This document shows, one piece after another, positions 1 through 10,810 of a stretch of 34,040 nt of DNA. Location: NCBI GenBank assembly GCA_004322005.1, contig SCRF01000078.1:1-34040 (forward strand), in the 5' to 3' direction. The translations under genes were made by a program, and so were the position numbers. Position 1 is the stretch's first letter, and every line of letters starts with the position of its first letter. The notes under the pieces were generated by a model. The model was given only the letters and a program-made list of their open reading frames with translations, ran no database searches and was not told the origin of the DNA. Source of the stretch: Rhodanobacter sp. GTDB taxonomy: Bacteria; Pseudomonadota; Gammaproteobacteria; Xanthomonadales; Rhodanobacteraceae.

Positions 1-20
1 ATTCCGGCGAAAGCCGGAAT
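1..20. repeat. partial palindromic repeat at window edge
   Basis: Perfect inverted repeat ATTCCGGC-gaaa-GCCGGAAT followed by GACG. It has the same plan as the hairpin arms of the 143-bp elements at 905 and 21378, so it is probably the end of a related repeat cut by the window start. Confidence 0.5.
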
Positions 21-96
21 GACGAGCTTTGAGATCCGTCAAGTTGAGAGCGGAAAACGCAGAACGCCGGCTACAGGTTACCGGGAAGCACGCGTC

Positions 97-122
97 CCCT
101 GTTCCCCGTACCCTGTTCCCCG
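97..122. repeat. short tandem repeat, 12 bp x 2
   Basis: CCCTGTTCCCCG occurs at 97-108 and again at 111-122, just beyond the rpmA terminator. It is non-coding intergenic repeat sequence. Confidence 0.5.
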
Positions 123-123
123 C

Positions 124-153
124 TTAAAAACAAAAGCCCCGCCGAAGCGGGGC
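124..153 (-). terminator. Rho-independent terminator of rplU-rpmA
   Basis: On the minus strand GCCCCGC-TTCG-GCGGGGC (153-136) forms a 7-bp GC stem with a UUCG tetraloop, followed directly by TTTTGTTTTT. It lies 25 bases past the rpmA stop. Confidence 0.9.
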
Positions 154-177
154 CTTCGTGGCCGCATCGCGAAAGGC

Positions 178-435
178 TTACGCCGGCACGACGTCGACGA
201 AGCGACGGTTCTTCTCGCCGCGAATCTTGAACTGGACGGTACCGTCGACCAGTGCGAACAGGGTGTGGTCGCGTCCCAGACCCACGCCGGTGCCCGGATG
301 GAACTGGGTGCCGCGCTGACGCACGATGATGTTGCCGGCCTCGATGGCCTGGCCACCGTAGATCTTCACGCCCAGGTACTTCGGGTTCGAATCGCGACCA
401 TTGCGGGTGGAACCGCCTGCCTTTTTATGTGCCAT
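178..435 (-). CDS. rpmA: 50S ribosomal protein L27
   Basis: L27 is a small basic protein of the large ribosomal subunit whose N-terminus reaches towards the peptidyl transferase centre. The 85-residue product begins [16 protein letters not shown] and contains [10 protein letters not shown] and [13 protein letters not shown], the L27 signature, at normal length. No extra N-terminal propeptide of the Firmicutes type is present. It lies 20 bases downstream of rplU on the same strand, the conserved rplU-rpmA order, with GGAG about 9 bases before the ATG. A strong hairpin-U-tract terminator follows the stop. Identification is secure. Confidence 0.98.
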   Translation of the reverse strand: MAHKKAGGSTRNGRDSNPKYLGVKIYGGQAIEAGNIIVRQRGTQFHPGTGVGLGRDHTLFALVDGTVQFKIRGEKNRRFVDVVPA

Positions 436-455
436 GACTATCTACTCCGGCTGAA

Positions 456-770
456 TCAGGCGTTGATGCCCGTGATCTCGATTTCGGTGAAATGCTGACG
501 GTGGCCCTGCTGGCGCTTGTAGTGCTTGCGCCGGCGGAACTTGATGATGCGGATCTTGTCGGCACGGCCGTGCTTGCGCACGGTGGCGCTGACGGTGACC
601 CCGTCAACCAGCGGTGCGCCCACGACGACCGCTTCGCCGGCGCCATGCAGCAGCACCTGGTCGAAGTTCACCGTAGCACCCTCTTCGGCGTTCAGCAGTT
701 CCACGCGCAGGACATCGCCCTGCTGGACGCGGTATTGCTTGCCGCCGGTCTTGATGACTGCATAACTCAT
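456..770 (-). CDS. rplU: 50S ribosomal protein L21
   Basis: L21 binds 23S rRNA in the large subunit. The 104-residue form begins [16 protein letters not shown] and ends in the basic [16 protein letters not shown] region followed by [10 protein letters not shown], typical in length and sequence. The start is ambiguous: an in-frame ATG five codons upstream (785) has the better Shine-Dalgarno (AAGGGAAG, 6-7 bases away), and the two ATGs lie in a direct repeat, TTACCCATGAGT twice, 15 bases apart. I chose 770 because family members start MYAV or MSYAV. It is the first gene of rplU-rpmA under a near-consensus promoter at 855-884. Confidence 0.95.
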   Translation of the reverse strand: MSYAVIKTGGKQYRVQQGDVLRVELLNAEEGATVNFDQVLLHGAGEAVVVGAPLVDGVTVSATVRKHGRADKIRIIKFRRRKHYKRQQGHRQHFTEIEITGINA

Positions 771-854
771 GGGTAACTCACTCATGGGTAACTTCCCTTC
801 TTTAGTTATTCTCTTGGGTATCGCCATGACCTTGTCGGATCTGACGAACCGCGG

Positions 855-884
855 ATTATAACGACCCGCGGGCATGCTGGTCAA
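855..884 (-). promoter_or_regulatory. sigma-70 promoter of rplU-rpmA
   Basis: On the minus strand: -35 TTGACC (884-879), 18-base spacer, -10 TATAAT (860-855). The predicted start is near 848, giving a leader of roughly 65-80 bases before the L21 start. This is the closest match to consensus among the promoters I examined, as expected for a ribosomal operon. Confidence 0.85.
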
Positions 885-904
885 ATACTGACCATCCCGG
901 CCCG

Positions 905-1047
905 AATGGCACTTACTTAAAGCACCGTCATCCCCGCGAAAGCGGGGATCCAGTGCCTTCCGTGGCCTCCAAACGCTTAAAGGCGCTGGATTCCCGCTTT
1001 CGCGGGAATGACGAAAAACATGATTTCGCGCTTAAGTAAGTGCCATT
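905..1047. mobile_element. 143-bp MITE-like element, copy 1
   Basis: A non-coding element with terminal inverted repeats AATGGCACTTA / TAAGTGCCATT, two internal hairpins (TCATCCCCGCGAAAGCGGGGA and ATTCCCGCTTTCGCGGGAAT) and a 40-bp core at 950-989. It is flanked by imperfect direct repeats, CCATCCCGGCCCG (892-904) and CCACCCCGGCCCCG (1048-1061), which look like a decayed target-site duplication. The second copy at 21378 has exactly the same length. It carries no transposase, so any movement would need one supplied in trans. It lies about 20 bp upstream of the rplU -35 box and about 130 bp before uvrA. Confidence 0.8.
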
Positions 1048-1178
1048 CCACCCCGGCCCCGCCCCCGCGCCAAGCCGTCCCCGCCGGCTCCGCCACTGAT
1101 TTGCGGGCCGCGCCGGCGCCACGGGCTCTGGCCGCGAATGGCTTGGTATAGTAGGAGTTCCCCCCATATCCGAGCGTC

Positions 1179-4219
<3,041 letters not shown>

Positions 4220-4223
<4 letters not shown>

Positions 4224-4690
4224 AGCCGCAGCCATCGACCGACCCGCGCAAAGCGGATGCCATCGATACCTCGACAGCTGCGCAAGGCGCCCCGCTGTTC
4301 GTCGCCAGCCTGCCCGTGCGCTGGCGCGACCTGGATGCGTTCAACCACGTCAACAATTCCACCTACCTCAGCTATATCGAGGAAGCACGACTGCTCTGGC
4401 TGCAGCAGGTGAACGACTGGATGAGCGAGGAATCCGCGCCGATCCTGGCCGCCAGCGAACTGAACTACCGCAAGCCGATCACCTGGCCGGCGTCGCTGCA
4501 CGTGCAATTGCGCTGCGAACGCCTGGGCAACAGCTCGATCACGCTGTCGCATCGCATCGTCGATGCCGCCGATGCCGCTTGCGTTTACTGCGACGGCCGG
4601 ACCGTGCTGGTGTGGATCGACCGGCGCCTCGGCAAACCGGTTCCGCTGCCCCCGACGGTCCGCGCGGCGGCGGCCGGCGACGATCTGTAG
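4220..4690 (+). CDS. acyl-CoA thioesterase, 4HBT hotdog family (FadM/YbgC-like)
   Basis: Predicted to hydrolyse acyl-CoA thioesters in the cytoplasm. The 156-residue protein carries the hotdog signature [20 protein letters not shown] (residues 33-52); D37 or D39 is the likely catalytic acid and H43-VNN the helix start, followed by [10 protein letters not shown]. About 25 polar residues precede the domain. Its ATG overlaps the uvrA stop by 4 bases, so it is probably translated from the uvrA message, although the functions are unrelated. The TAG stop (4688-4690) is part of the GTAG head of a REP repeat, so the final residues may have been set by REP insertion. The substrate cannot be read from sequence. 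Confidence 0.85.
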
Positions 4691-4803
4691 GAGCGCACCC
4701 TGTGCGCGAATGCTCTTCTTCACGCGCGGCAAAAGCATCGCGCACAGGGTGCGCCCCTACCAAACGCGCGACAAGAGCATTCGCGCACAGGGTGCGTTCC
4801 TAC
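4687..4803. repeat. REP cluster (REPIN plus a third REP)
   Basis: Three GTAG-headed REP units: GTAGGAGCGCACCCTGTGCG at 4687, its inverted partner ending CCCCTAC at 4760, and another inverted unit ending TTCCTAC at 4803. Each unit forms a GAGCGCACCC/GTGCGC-type hairpin. It separates two convergent genes and may protect or terminate both messages. The head supplies the thioesterase stop codon. Confidence 0.85.
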
Positions 4804-4841
4804 AGGGGCGTCGTTCGAATGGATGACTGAACGGTTGTGTT

Positions 4842-5692
4842 TTACATGGTCAGCCAGCGAATCGCTTCCTTTGGGAGGGGGTGCAGGTTTCCGTAGATGT
4901 CCGGTTCGGCATTGCGACGCAGTGCTTCCAGTGCCGCATCGGCAAATTCGGGCCCACGCTGGGCGAGCCGCTCGCGGCACAGGACAGCCAGCGGCGCGTA
5001 GTCGCTCAGCGCGCCGCGGATCAGTTCGGCCACATGTCGCTGGTCCGGCGCATCGTCGAAGAGCGCGCCAGCCGCACGAATCGCCGGATGGCCATCCGCA
5101 AGTGCACGGTTCGCACTCCCGTGCGGCAAGGTCGCATGCATACGCCGCAAGACCAGCATGGCGCGAATCACGGCAAGCCGACTGCGCACGCGCGATCCGG
5201 CCGATTCGAACAACATCGGCAACGCCTGCGCAATGGCTGCCCGGCCATGCGAGCCAAGGATTTCCAGAGAATGGGCCGCCGCCCGCTCCAGGACATCGTC
5301 TTCCAGCATGCTCACGAGCATGGGAGCAATTCCGTAGCCGCACGGGCGACCGCTCGCGCGGGGTGGTCGCGGAGCAGGCGAACGGCATCGGCCCATGACT
5401 CGTCGCGCCGCAGCGTTGCGAGGGCGCTGACAATCGCCAGTCCCTGCGTCACATCCACCGGACGCGCAAGCGCGCATTGCACCAGCGGCATGGCCGCGTC
5501 CGGATCGCCAAGACGCCCAAGCGCCTCGATGGAGATCATCCGCACGTCCGCCAGCGGATGCCCCAGGGCATGCACCAGGCGCTTCTTGTATGGATGGGCA
5601 CGCCACTGGACGATATCGATGCCACAGAGCGGACAGACCAGCGATGTCGGCTCGATCTCGGCAAAGCAGTGCGGGCAGAAGAAAGTCGTCAC
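4842..5692 (-). pseudogene. zinc-ribbon HEAT-repeat protein, frameshifted
   Basis: Starting at GTG 5692 the product begins VTTFFCPHCFAEIEPTS and has a CPHC...CPLC zinc ribbon at residues 6-27. Alpha-helical repeats of HEAT type follow (for example HPLADVRMISIEALGRLGDPDAAMPLV). The frame ends in TGA near 5312, but the adjacent frame continues the repeats (PMLVSMLEDDVLERAAAHSLEILGSHG) to 4842. One base missing from the CCC run at 5322-5324 joins them as ...ATELLP-MLVSML..., about 283 residues. It could be a real mutation or a sequencing error. It sits behind a fluoride-type riboswitch and a 31-codon leader ORF overlapping its GTG. HEAT proteins are usually binding scaffolds; no catalytic role is visible. 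Confidence 0.75.
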
Positions 5693-5784
5693 GAACGCGC
5701 ACCCGCACGCTGCGGAGCGCGGCGACAGCACCGACCGGCGATGGCGGCGCAAGACCAGCCGCGGCAGGAGGCGATGCGGCACAT
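5689..5784 (-). CDS. 31-codon leader ORF upstream of HEAT gene
   Basis: ATG at 5784 is preceded by GGAGTCGAGTG, a GGAG Shine-Dalgarno 7 bases away. The product is Cys/Arg-rich (MCRIASCRGWSCAAIAG..., 31 residues). Its TGA overlaps the GTG start of the HEAT gene (GTGA), which has no Shine-Dalgarno of its own. This suggests translational coupling, with the peptide itself perhaps unimportant. The same layout recurs behind three other riboswitches in the window. That it is translated is inference. Confidence 0.5.
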   Translation of the reverse strand: MCRIASCRGWSCAAIAGRCCRRAPQRAGARS

Positions 5785-5795
5785 CACTCGACTCC

Positions 5796-5827
5796 GGGAA
5801 TTTCCAGTGGCGGGAATTTCCAGTGGC
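5796..5827 (-). repeat. 16-bp tandem duplication in riboswitch leader
   Basis: GGGAATTTCCAGTGGC (plus strand) occurs twice back to back, at 5796-5811 and 5812-5827, between the aptamer and the Shine-Dalgarno of the leader ORF. The GGAAATTCC core is nearly self-complementary. The duplication increases the aptamer-to-Shine-Dalgarno distance and may affect switching. Confidence 0.8.
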
Positions 5828-5830
5828 GCA

Positions 5831-5889
5831 GCAGTCATCAGCCCTGGCAGCCTGTCGGGCTTTGGCGGTCGCCGGCGAACTCCATCGCC
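5831..5889 (-). promoter_or_regulatory. fluoride riboswitch, HEAT-gene leader (weakened)
   Basis: On the minus strand GGCG-ATGGAGTT-CGCC forms P1, GACCGCC...GGGCTGATGA forms the second helix and conserved junction, and GACTGC closes the motif. The pseudoknot GGAGT:ACTGC has one mismatch, where the sister aptamers at 14148 and 16969 have perfect GGAGT:ACTCC. A -10-like TATCAT lies at 5907-5902. With the downstream frameshift, this points to a decaying unit. Family assignment is from motif match only. Confidence 0.75.
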
Positions 5890-6000
5890 CATGCGGCCGG
5901 GATGATACGCCGGTGCCCCCGCCGATGGACGTGACGACGTGACGACGGCCCGCCGAACACCGGCTTGTTTCTTCCGCGACGTACGATTAACGTGGAAGTC

Positions 6001-6046
6001 GGAGATGGCATCCTCCCGAACCGCCGCAAGGCTGATGATGCCTGCC
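6001..6046 (+). promoter_or_regulatory. fluoride riboswitch, DUF190 gene 1
   Basis: P1 GGAG(6001-6004)/CTCC(6013-6016) encloses ATGGCATC. The second helix is GCC-GCAA-GGC (6023-6032), followed by TGAT. The pseudoknot GGCATC(6007-6012):GATGCC(6037-6042) is perfect. These are the diagnostic parts of the crcB motif. The Shine-Dalgarno AAGGAGG of the downstream gene begins only about 28 bases later, so control is probably at translation initiation. A possible -10 TACGAT is at 5982-5987. It lies head to head with the HEAT-gene riboswitch, 111 bases apart. Confidence 0.88.
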
Positions 6047-6083
6047 TGTCCGGTTTCCAAGCGAATTCCGCGAAGGAGGCTCC

Positions 6084-6416
6084 ATGCAAGGCTGTTCGCT
6101 TCGTTTCTACATGCACGAGAACCAGAAGCATCGCGGCATGCTGCTGTACGAATGGCTGCTTGAGCAGGCCAAGAAGCAAGGTATCCACGGCGGTTCCGCC
6201 TTCAAGGCGATCGCCGGTTACGGTCGCCACGGCGTGATGCACGAGCAGCACTTCTTCGAGCTCGCCGGAGAGAACACCGTGCTGGTGGAATTCATCCTGG
6301 GTGACGATGAAACGACCACCATGCTCAAGATCGCCCAGCAAGACGGCGCTCCCTTGTTCTGGGCGAAATTCCCGGCCGAGTTCGGCATCGTCGGCAGCAT
6401 CGAAGCGGTGAAGTGA
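6084..6416 (+). CDS. DUF190 family protein, copy 1
   Basis: DUF190 proteins are small PII-like cytoplasmic proteins often found next to, or fused with, CrcB/Fluc fluoride channels; their exact role is not established. The 110-residue product has the family core LRFYMHENQKHRGMLLYEWLL (residues 6-26), then GIHGGSAFKAIAGYG and a C-terminal strand with EFILGDDETTTML. The start is set by AAGGAGG 6 bases before the ATG and by alignment with the second copy at 26488. It stands alone on the plus strand behind its own fluoride-type riboswitch, convergent with the Hyf-like operon. A regulatory or sensor role in fluoride stress is inference. Confidence 0.88.
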   Translation: MQGCSLRFYMHENQKHRGMLLYEWLLEQAKKQGIHGGSAFKAIAGYGRHGVMHEQHFFELAGENTVLVEFILGDDETTTMLKIAQQDGAPLFWAKFPAEFGIVGSIEAVK

Positions 6417-6518
6417 TCGTGTGACGTCTGCAGCGATTTCGGCGCATGCCGTCCTGCACCACGTGCTCGATGCGGGTCGGCAGATACTGGATGCACTGTC
6501 GCTGGCCGTTCGTCGGCA

Positions 6519-8492
6519 TCAGATCAGGGCCACGGCCATGACCAGGACCAGCAGCAAACCGACCAGGCCGAGATAGACGTTCATGTTCCCCGATTGCAGC
6601 GGGCTGAGCTTGTGCGCGAGCCACTGCACGATACGCGTCGGGCCGCGGAACACCGCCGCCTCGAACAGCGGCGACACGTCGGCACGATGGTGAACCTGGC
6701 GCACGAAATAAGCGCTGCCGCTGTGCTCGTGCCTGATCTCGCTCTCGGGCCGGTAGACGAAGCTGTAGAACGTGCGCATCGCGTTGGAGAAGCTCAACGC
6801 CGTGGTCATGCCGTTGGGCGGCGCCGGGCAGCCGCCGTACCATACCGGCGCGTGGCGCACGCGAAACCGCCGCCGTGCGCGCAGCAGCCACGCCAACGGG
6901 AGCAAGGCCAGCAACGGACAGACGATCACCAGCAGGGTCGGCGAGATGAACGCGAACGTGTCGGTCAGCGGCACCAGCAGCAGCCCCTTGTGCAACGCGG
7001 CGCTGCTCTGCCCGGCGAAATGGCTCGCCACGGCGCCGTCCAGCCCTTGCAGCCACCATGGCATGCCCACGGCCAGCGCCAGCACGGCCAACCCGAGCAA
7101 GCCGCATGCCAGTGCGTGGCCGCGACCGACGCCCGGCATCGCCTCGTTGGGCGGCCGGCCAAGAATGCCCAAGCCGACCAGCTTGACGAAGGTGGCCAAC
7201 GCGATCGCCGCCGTCAGCGCCATGCCGGCACCGGCCAGCGACAGCGTCAAGCGTCCGGCCAGCCCGCTCAGATGGAAGCCCTGGAACAGCGTCTGGAACG
7301 TGAACCACTCGCTGACGAAACCGGCCTGCGGCGGCATCGCCGCCAGGCTCATGCCGGCAAACACCACGCCAACGCCATACAGCCAGGGGCTGTGCCGCAT
7401 GACCCCCTGCTGACTCACCGCATAGCTGCCTGTCGCACGGAACGATCCATCCGCCGCCAGCATCAGCGCGCCTTTCGCCAGTGCGTGCCCGGCCAGATGC
7501 AGCAGCGCCACCACGAAACCGAGCGAAGCCAGTGCCAGCAACCCCTCGCCGCGAAAGACCTGCGAGGCACCCAGCAGGGTCACCGCGATGGCGGCATTCT
7601 CGGCCGAGGAGAACGCCAGCAGCCGGCGCCAGTCATCCTCCTGGAAGGCGTACAGCACCGCCAGGATCGCACTCAATACGCCCGCCGCCACCGTGACGAT
7701 GGCCAACAGACCGCCGCCCGGCAGCCACAGCGTGAAAGCCCGCTCCAACGCGAAGAACGCCGCGTTCAGCACGATGCCCGACAACAGCGCACCGCTGGCG
7801 CCGCTGCCCTGTCCGTACGCACCGGGATACCACTCGTAGAACGGTAACAGGCCCAGCTTGGCACCGAAACCGATCAACAGCAGCACGCCGATCAGCAGCG
7901 TGTAGCCATCCACGGGATGCGTGGCCAGAGCGGCGAATGCGGCAAGGTCGATGCTGCCCACCGAGCGGGCGATCATCAGCACGGCCGCCAGCAGGGCCAG
8001 CGCACCAACCTCCAGCAGCGCCAGCATGAACAGCAACCCGCGCCCCTCGCGCGTCGGGCCCAAACGCTCGCCGATCAGCAACACGGCGCCACCGAGGCTC
8101 ATCACTTCCCACGCCACCAGAAAGCCGACCGCGTCCTGCAGGCCGAAACAACCCAGCGCGCCGAGCATGCTCAGGCCGGCGCCCACGACCCAGCTGCGCC
8201 AGCGCGCGGCCGGCGTGCCCAGTGCCGTCGCAAAGAACGCCACGATGGCGCCGAACAGCAGCAGCCACAACGCATCCGGCGCAAGCTGGAAGCGACCGCC
8301 CACCACGCCAGGCCAGGCCGTGATCGGCAACGGCATGCCGGCGGGCAACTGCCGCAGCGCGGCCAGCACGATCGCGACCGTGCCGCCGGCCAGCGCGCCC
8401 CGCGCGAGCACGCGGCCGCGCCCCGCACAGCCCAGCACGATGGCCAGCACCCATAGCGCCGCCGCCAGCGCGATCAACCGCTCAGCGCTCAT
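6519..8492 (-). CDS. HyfB/NuoL-like proton-pumping membrane subunit
   Basis: Antiporter-like subunit of a complex I/group-4-hydrogenase-type module in the inner membrane. The 657-residue product is highly hydrophobic with many membrane segments. It keeps the key charged residues of the family: E129 in LVAWEVMSLGG and K212 in GFGAKLGLLPFYEWYPGAYG. The C-terminal region carries a soluble stretch (WYGGCPAPPNGMTTALSFSN) and then a last helix, as in HyfB/HycC. ATG 8492 is chosen because GGAGGT lies 6 bases upstream, 17 bases after the stop of the preceding gene. It is the last gene of the six-gene operon, so gene order differs from E. coli hyf, where hyfB is near the front. A 64-codon frame overlaps its stop but looks spurious. 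Confidence 0.88.
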   Translation of the reverse strand: MSAERLIALAAALWVLAIVLGCAGRGRVLARGALAGGTVAIVLAALRQLPAGMPLPITAWPGVVGGRFQLAPDALWLLLFGAIVAFFATALGTPAARWRSWVVGAGLSMLGALGCFGLQDAVGFLVAWEVMSLGGAVLLIGERLGPTREGRGLLFMLALLEVGALALLAAVLMIARSVGSIDLAAFAALATHPVDGYTLLIGVLLLIGFGAKLGLLPFYEWYPGAYGQGSGASGALLSGIVLNAAFFALERAFTLWLPGGGLLAIVTVAAGVLSAILAVLYAFQEDDWRRLLAFSSAENAAIAVTLLGASQVFRGEGLLALASLGFVVALLHLAGHALAKGALMLAADGSFRATGSYAVSQQGVMRHSPWLYGVGVVFAGMSLAAMPPQAGFVSEWFTFQTLFQGFHLSGLAGRLTLSLAGAGMALTAAIALATFVKLVGLGILGRPPNEAMPGVGRGHALACGLLGLAVLALAVGMPWWLQGLDGAVASHFAGQSSAALHKGLLLVPLTDTFAFISPTLLVIVCPLLALLPLAWLLRARRRFRVRHAPVWYGGCPAPPNGMTTALSFSNAMRTFYSFVYRPESEIRHEHSGSAYFVRQVHHRADVSPLFEAAVFRGPTRIVQWLAHKLSPLQSGNMNVYLGLVGLLLVLVMAVALI

Positions 8493-8509
8493 CGGGTGAC
8501 CTCCGTCGG

Positions 8510-9316
8510 TCAACGCTCATGCGGGCGGCCTCCGTGCACACGTTGCGGCTTGCGTTCGAGCAACAGCAGCAGCGCTTCGATGATGGCCGCCGGATTCGGC
8601 GGGCAGCCCGGCAGCCAGATGTCCACCGGCAGGATGCCGTGCAGCCCGTTGCCGCTGGCGTAAGTCCCGCCGCAGACACCGCCGCTCACCGCGCACGTAC
8701 CGCAGGCCAGCACGCGGCGTGGCTCGGGCATCGCCTGCCAGGTCGCCAGCAGCGGCTCTTGCATGGCCGCTGTCACGCTGCCTGTGACCAGCAGCAGATC
8801 CGCCGCGCGCGGCGACGCGGTGAAGAAGACGCCCAATCGGTGCAGGTTGTAGAACGGGTTGTTGAGCGCCTGCAATTCGGACTCGCAGCCATTGCAGGAA
8901 CCGGCATCGACGTGGCGGATATGCAGACTGCCGCGGAAGCTCTTCTCGATGTGCGCCGCCAACTGCTGGGAAGCCAGTGGCCTTGGTTCCAGCGACCATT
9001 CCAGATCGGCACGCTCGCGCACGCCGAACGCCCACGCTTCACTGGACTGCAAGGTACCGGACGGGCACGCCTCCACGCACAGCTGGCAGGCAATGCAGCG
9101 GCCGTAGTCGAGCTCGGCCAGATGACCGCGCGTGTCCAGTGCAATCGCCTGCGTCGGGCACGTTTGCGCGCAGCGCCGGCACTCGTCGCCGCAGTGCTCG
9201 GCGGTGATTCGCGGCATGCCGAGCGTGCCGTGCTGACCATGGTCGCCATCGGCCTTTTGCGGCCAGTCGGTGGTGGCTTGGCCTGACCTGAGTCCTCGTA
9301 GCGTCCACAATGACAT
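8510..9316 (-). CDS. HyfH-HyfI fusion: 2[4Fe-4S] ferredoxin plus NuoB-like subunit
   Basis: A 268-residue electron-transfer subunit joining two proteins that are separate in E. coli hyf/hyc. Residues 1-20 (SLWTLRGLRSGQATTDWP) resemble the HyfH N-terminus. C42/C46/C49/C53 and C74/C77/C80/C84 are two ferredoxin-type [4Fe-4S] motifs. From about residue 130 the NuoB/HyfI domain has DAGSCNGCESEL (C141, C144), GTCAVSGG (C208) and GCPPNP (C238), all four ligands of the N2-type cluster. Shine-Dalgarno AGGAG lies about 7 bases before the ATG. It should carry electrons towards the HyfG-like subunit encoded upstream. The electron donor is unknown; no dehydrogenase module is nearby. Confidence 0.88.
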   Translation of the reverse strand: MSLWTLRGLRSGQATTDWPQKADGDHGQHGTLGMPRITAEHCGDECRRCAQTCPTQAIALDTRGHLAELDYGRCIACQLCVEACPSGTLQSSEAWAFGVRERADLEWSLEPRPLASQQLAAHIEKSFRGSLHIRHVDAGSCNGCESELQALNNPFYNLHRLGVFFTASPRAADLLLVTGSVTAAMQEPLLATWQAMPEPRRVLACGTCAVSGGVCGGTYASGNGLHGILPVDIWLPGCPPNPAAIIEALLLLLERKPQRVHGGRPHER

Positions 9317-9325
9317 ATCTGTCTC

Positions 9326-10810
9326 CTAGCGGTCGCAGCCGGCGATGGCGAGGCCGAAGCTGGCTTCGTTGATCGCGTAGTCCATCATGTTGCTCTGGTG
9401 CACGGTGAACGGAAACGCGCGCCAGTTGGAAAACGAGGGCGACTTGATCTTCACCCGCGCGAGCCGTCCGTACGCATCGATGTGCACCGCGTAATACAGC
9501 GAGCCGCGCGGCGACTCCGCCCAGCCCAAACCACAGCTTGCAGGCTTGGGAATGCACGCCCCGCGTACCTCGCCAGATTGCAGCTGCGGCAGCAGCAACT
9601 CGATCAGGTCGAAGCTGACGCGCACCTCGGCGGCGCGCACCCGCGCCCGTGCATAGGCGTCGCCCTCCTCCGCCAACGGCACGGCGACGGGAAGATCGGT
9701 ATACGCCGCGTAGGGATGATCGCGCCGCATGTCGCGGTCGAGGCCCGATGCGCGTTCCACCGGCCCGGTGGCGCCCTGATCGAAGGCCACTTCGCGCGTC
9801 AGCACGCCGGTGGTGATCAGGCGATCCAGATAACTGGTGGTGCGTTCGAGCTGCAGCAGATACGACTCCACTTCGTTGCGCAAACGGCTCAGCGTGTCCG
9901 GCAGATCGGCGGGCACGGCGATATCGCGGCGCAGCCCGCCGGGCATCAGCACATTGCGCATGAAGCGCTGGCCGCTCAGCCGTCCCGCCAGTTGCTTGAT
10001 CTTCTCCTCCAGCAGTCGGCCCTCGGCCTGGCCCACCTTCAACGTGGTGGCATCGGCCAGCGCGCCGAAGTAATGCAGATGGTTGTAGAGACGTTCCAAT
10101 TCGGCCAGCAGCACACGCAATTGCCGGGCGCGCAACGGCACCACGCAATCGGCGGCATCCTCCACCGCCTGACAATAGGCCAGCCCGTGCGCCACGCTGC
10201 CCACCCCCGATACGCGTTCGGCCAGCACGCAGCCGGCCAGCGGATCGCCGCCTTCGAAGCGTGTCTCGATGCCGCGATGCTTGAAGAACAGGCGCGGCTG
10301 GTAGTGCATGACCGCCTCGCCCAGGTAGAAGAACAGGAACTGCGCCGACTCCATCACATCCGCGCGTACCGGCCCGAAGCTGAGCAACTGCACCTGCGGA
10401 TCGCGCACCTCGGGCAACACCAGCGGCGCGCGCAGCGACGGACGCGGCGGCCCCTCGATCGGCATCAAGGCGATGCCACGCGCCGCGCCATCGACGACCA
10501 GCGGATAGGGTTCGGGATGTCCGTCGAAGGTCAGGCCGTACAGATCCTGCATCTCGCGCTCGTACCAGCCCAGCAGCGGCGCGCGCAGCGCAAGACTCGG
10601 CAGGTGCGCATGCTCCGCCCGACATTCCCATACCTGCAGCGGCTGCCCCGCGCCCGGTGCCGCCAGATAACGCACCTCGGCCAGTGCCGGTCGCGGCAAC
10701 CAGGCATACGCCATCTGCATGCGGCCACCGCTGTCGAGCAACTGCGCCAGCCGCTCCTGCAGCGCGTCCGGCGCGACCTGGATGTATTCCACGCGCGGGC
10801 TCATGCTCAT
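9326..10810 (-). CDS. HyfG-like (NuoCD-like) large subunit lacking NiFe ligands
   Basis: Related to the NuoC-NuoD fusion and to the large subunit of group-4 hydrogenases. Residues 1-110 are NuoC-like (GWYEREMQDLYGLTFDGHPEP, 81-101). The rest is the NuoD/hydrogenase large-subunit domain of the 494-residue product. Hydrogenases bind nickel with two CxxC motifs. Here the first reads AERVSGVGSVAHG (S201 and G204 in place of Cys) and the C-terminal one reads EASFGLAIAGCDR, with a single Cys. The protein should therefore not bind NiFe, fitting the energy-converting hydrogenase-related (Ehr) class. The start overlaps the hyfF-like stop (ATGA) and has GGGAG 7 bases upstream. Confidence 0.88.
   Translation of the reverse strand: MSMSPRVEYIQVAPDALQERLAQLLDSGGRMQMAYAWLPRPALAEVRYLAAPGAGQPLQVWECRAEHAHLPSLALRAPLLGWYEREMQDLYGLTFDGHPEPYPLVVDGAARGIALMPIEGPPRPSLRAPLVLPEVRDPQVQLLSFGPVRADVMESAQFLFFYLGEAVMHYQPRLFFKHRGIETRFEGGDPLAGCVLAERVSGVGSVAHGLAYCQAVEDAADCVVPLRARQLRVLLAELERLYNHLHYFGALADATTLKVGQAEGRLLEEKIKQLAGRLSGQRFMRNVLMPGGLRRDIAVPADLPDTLSRLRNEVESYLLQLERTTSYLDRLITTGVLTREVAFDQGATGPVERASGLDRDMRRDHPYAAYTDLPVAVPLAEEGDAYARARVRAAEVRVSFDLIELLLPQLQSGEVRGACIPKPASCGLGWAESPRGSLYYAVHIDAYGRLARVKIKSPSFSNWRAFPFTVHQSNMMDYAINEASFGLAIAGCDR

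Noticed and set aside
905-1047. CRISPR array or attachment site in the palindromic regions.
   Set aside because: Only paired inverted hairpins with terminal repeats; no regularly spaced direct repeats, cas genes, integrase or tRNA nearby.
1048-1178. LexA (SOS) operator before uvrA.
   Set aside because: No palindrome resembling the CTG-N10-CAG or TTAGTA-type boxes could be found; only a -10-like TATAGT.
6325-6519. 64-codon minus-strand frame overlapping the HyfB-like stop (TGATG).
   Set aside because: It runs antisense through the DUF190 gene, is Arg/Cys-rich with no domain, and looks like a shadow frame.
9326-10810. Calling the Hyf-like operon a true hydrogenase-4 or formate hydrogenlyase.
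   Set aside because: The nickel-binding cysteine pairs are replaced, and no formate dehydrogenase or hydrogenase maturation gene is present.
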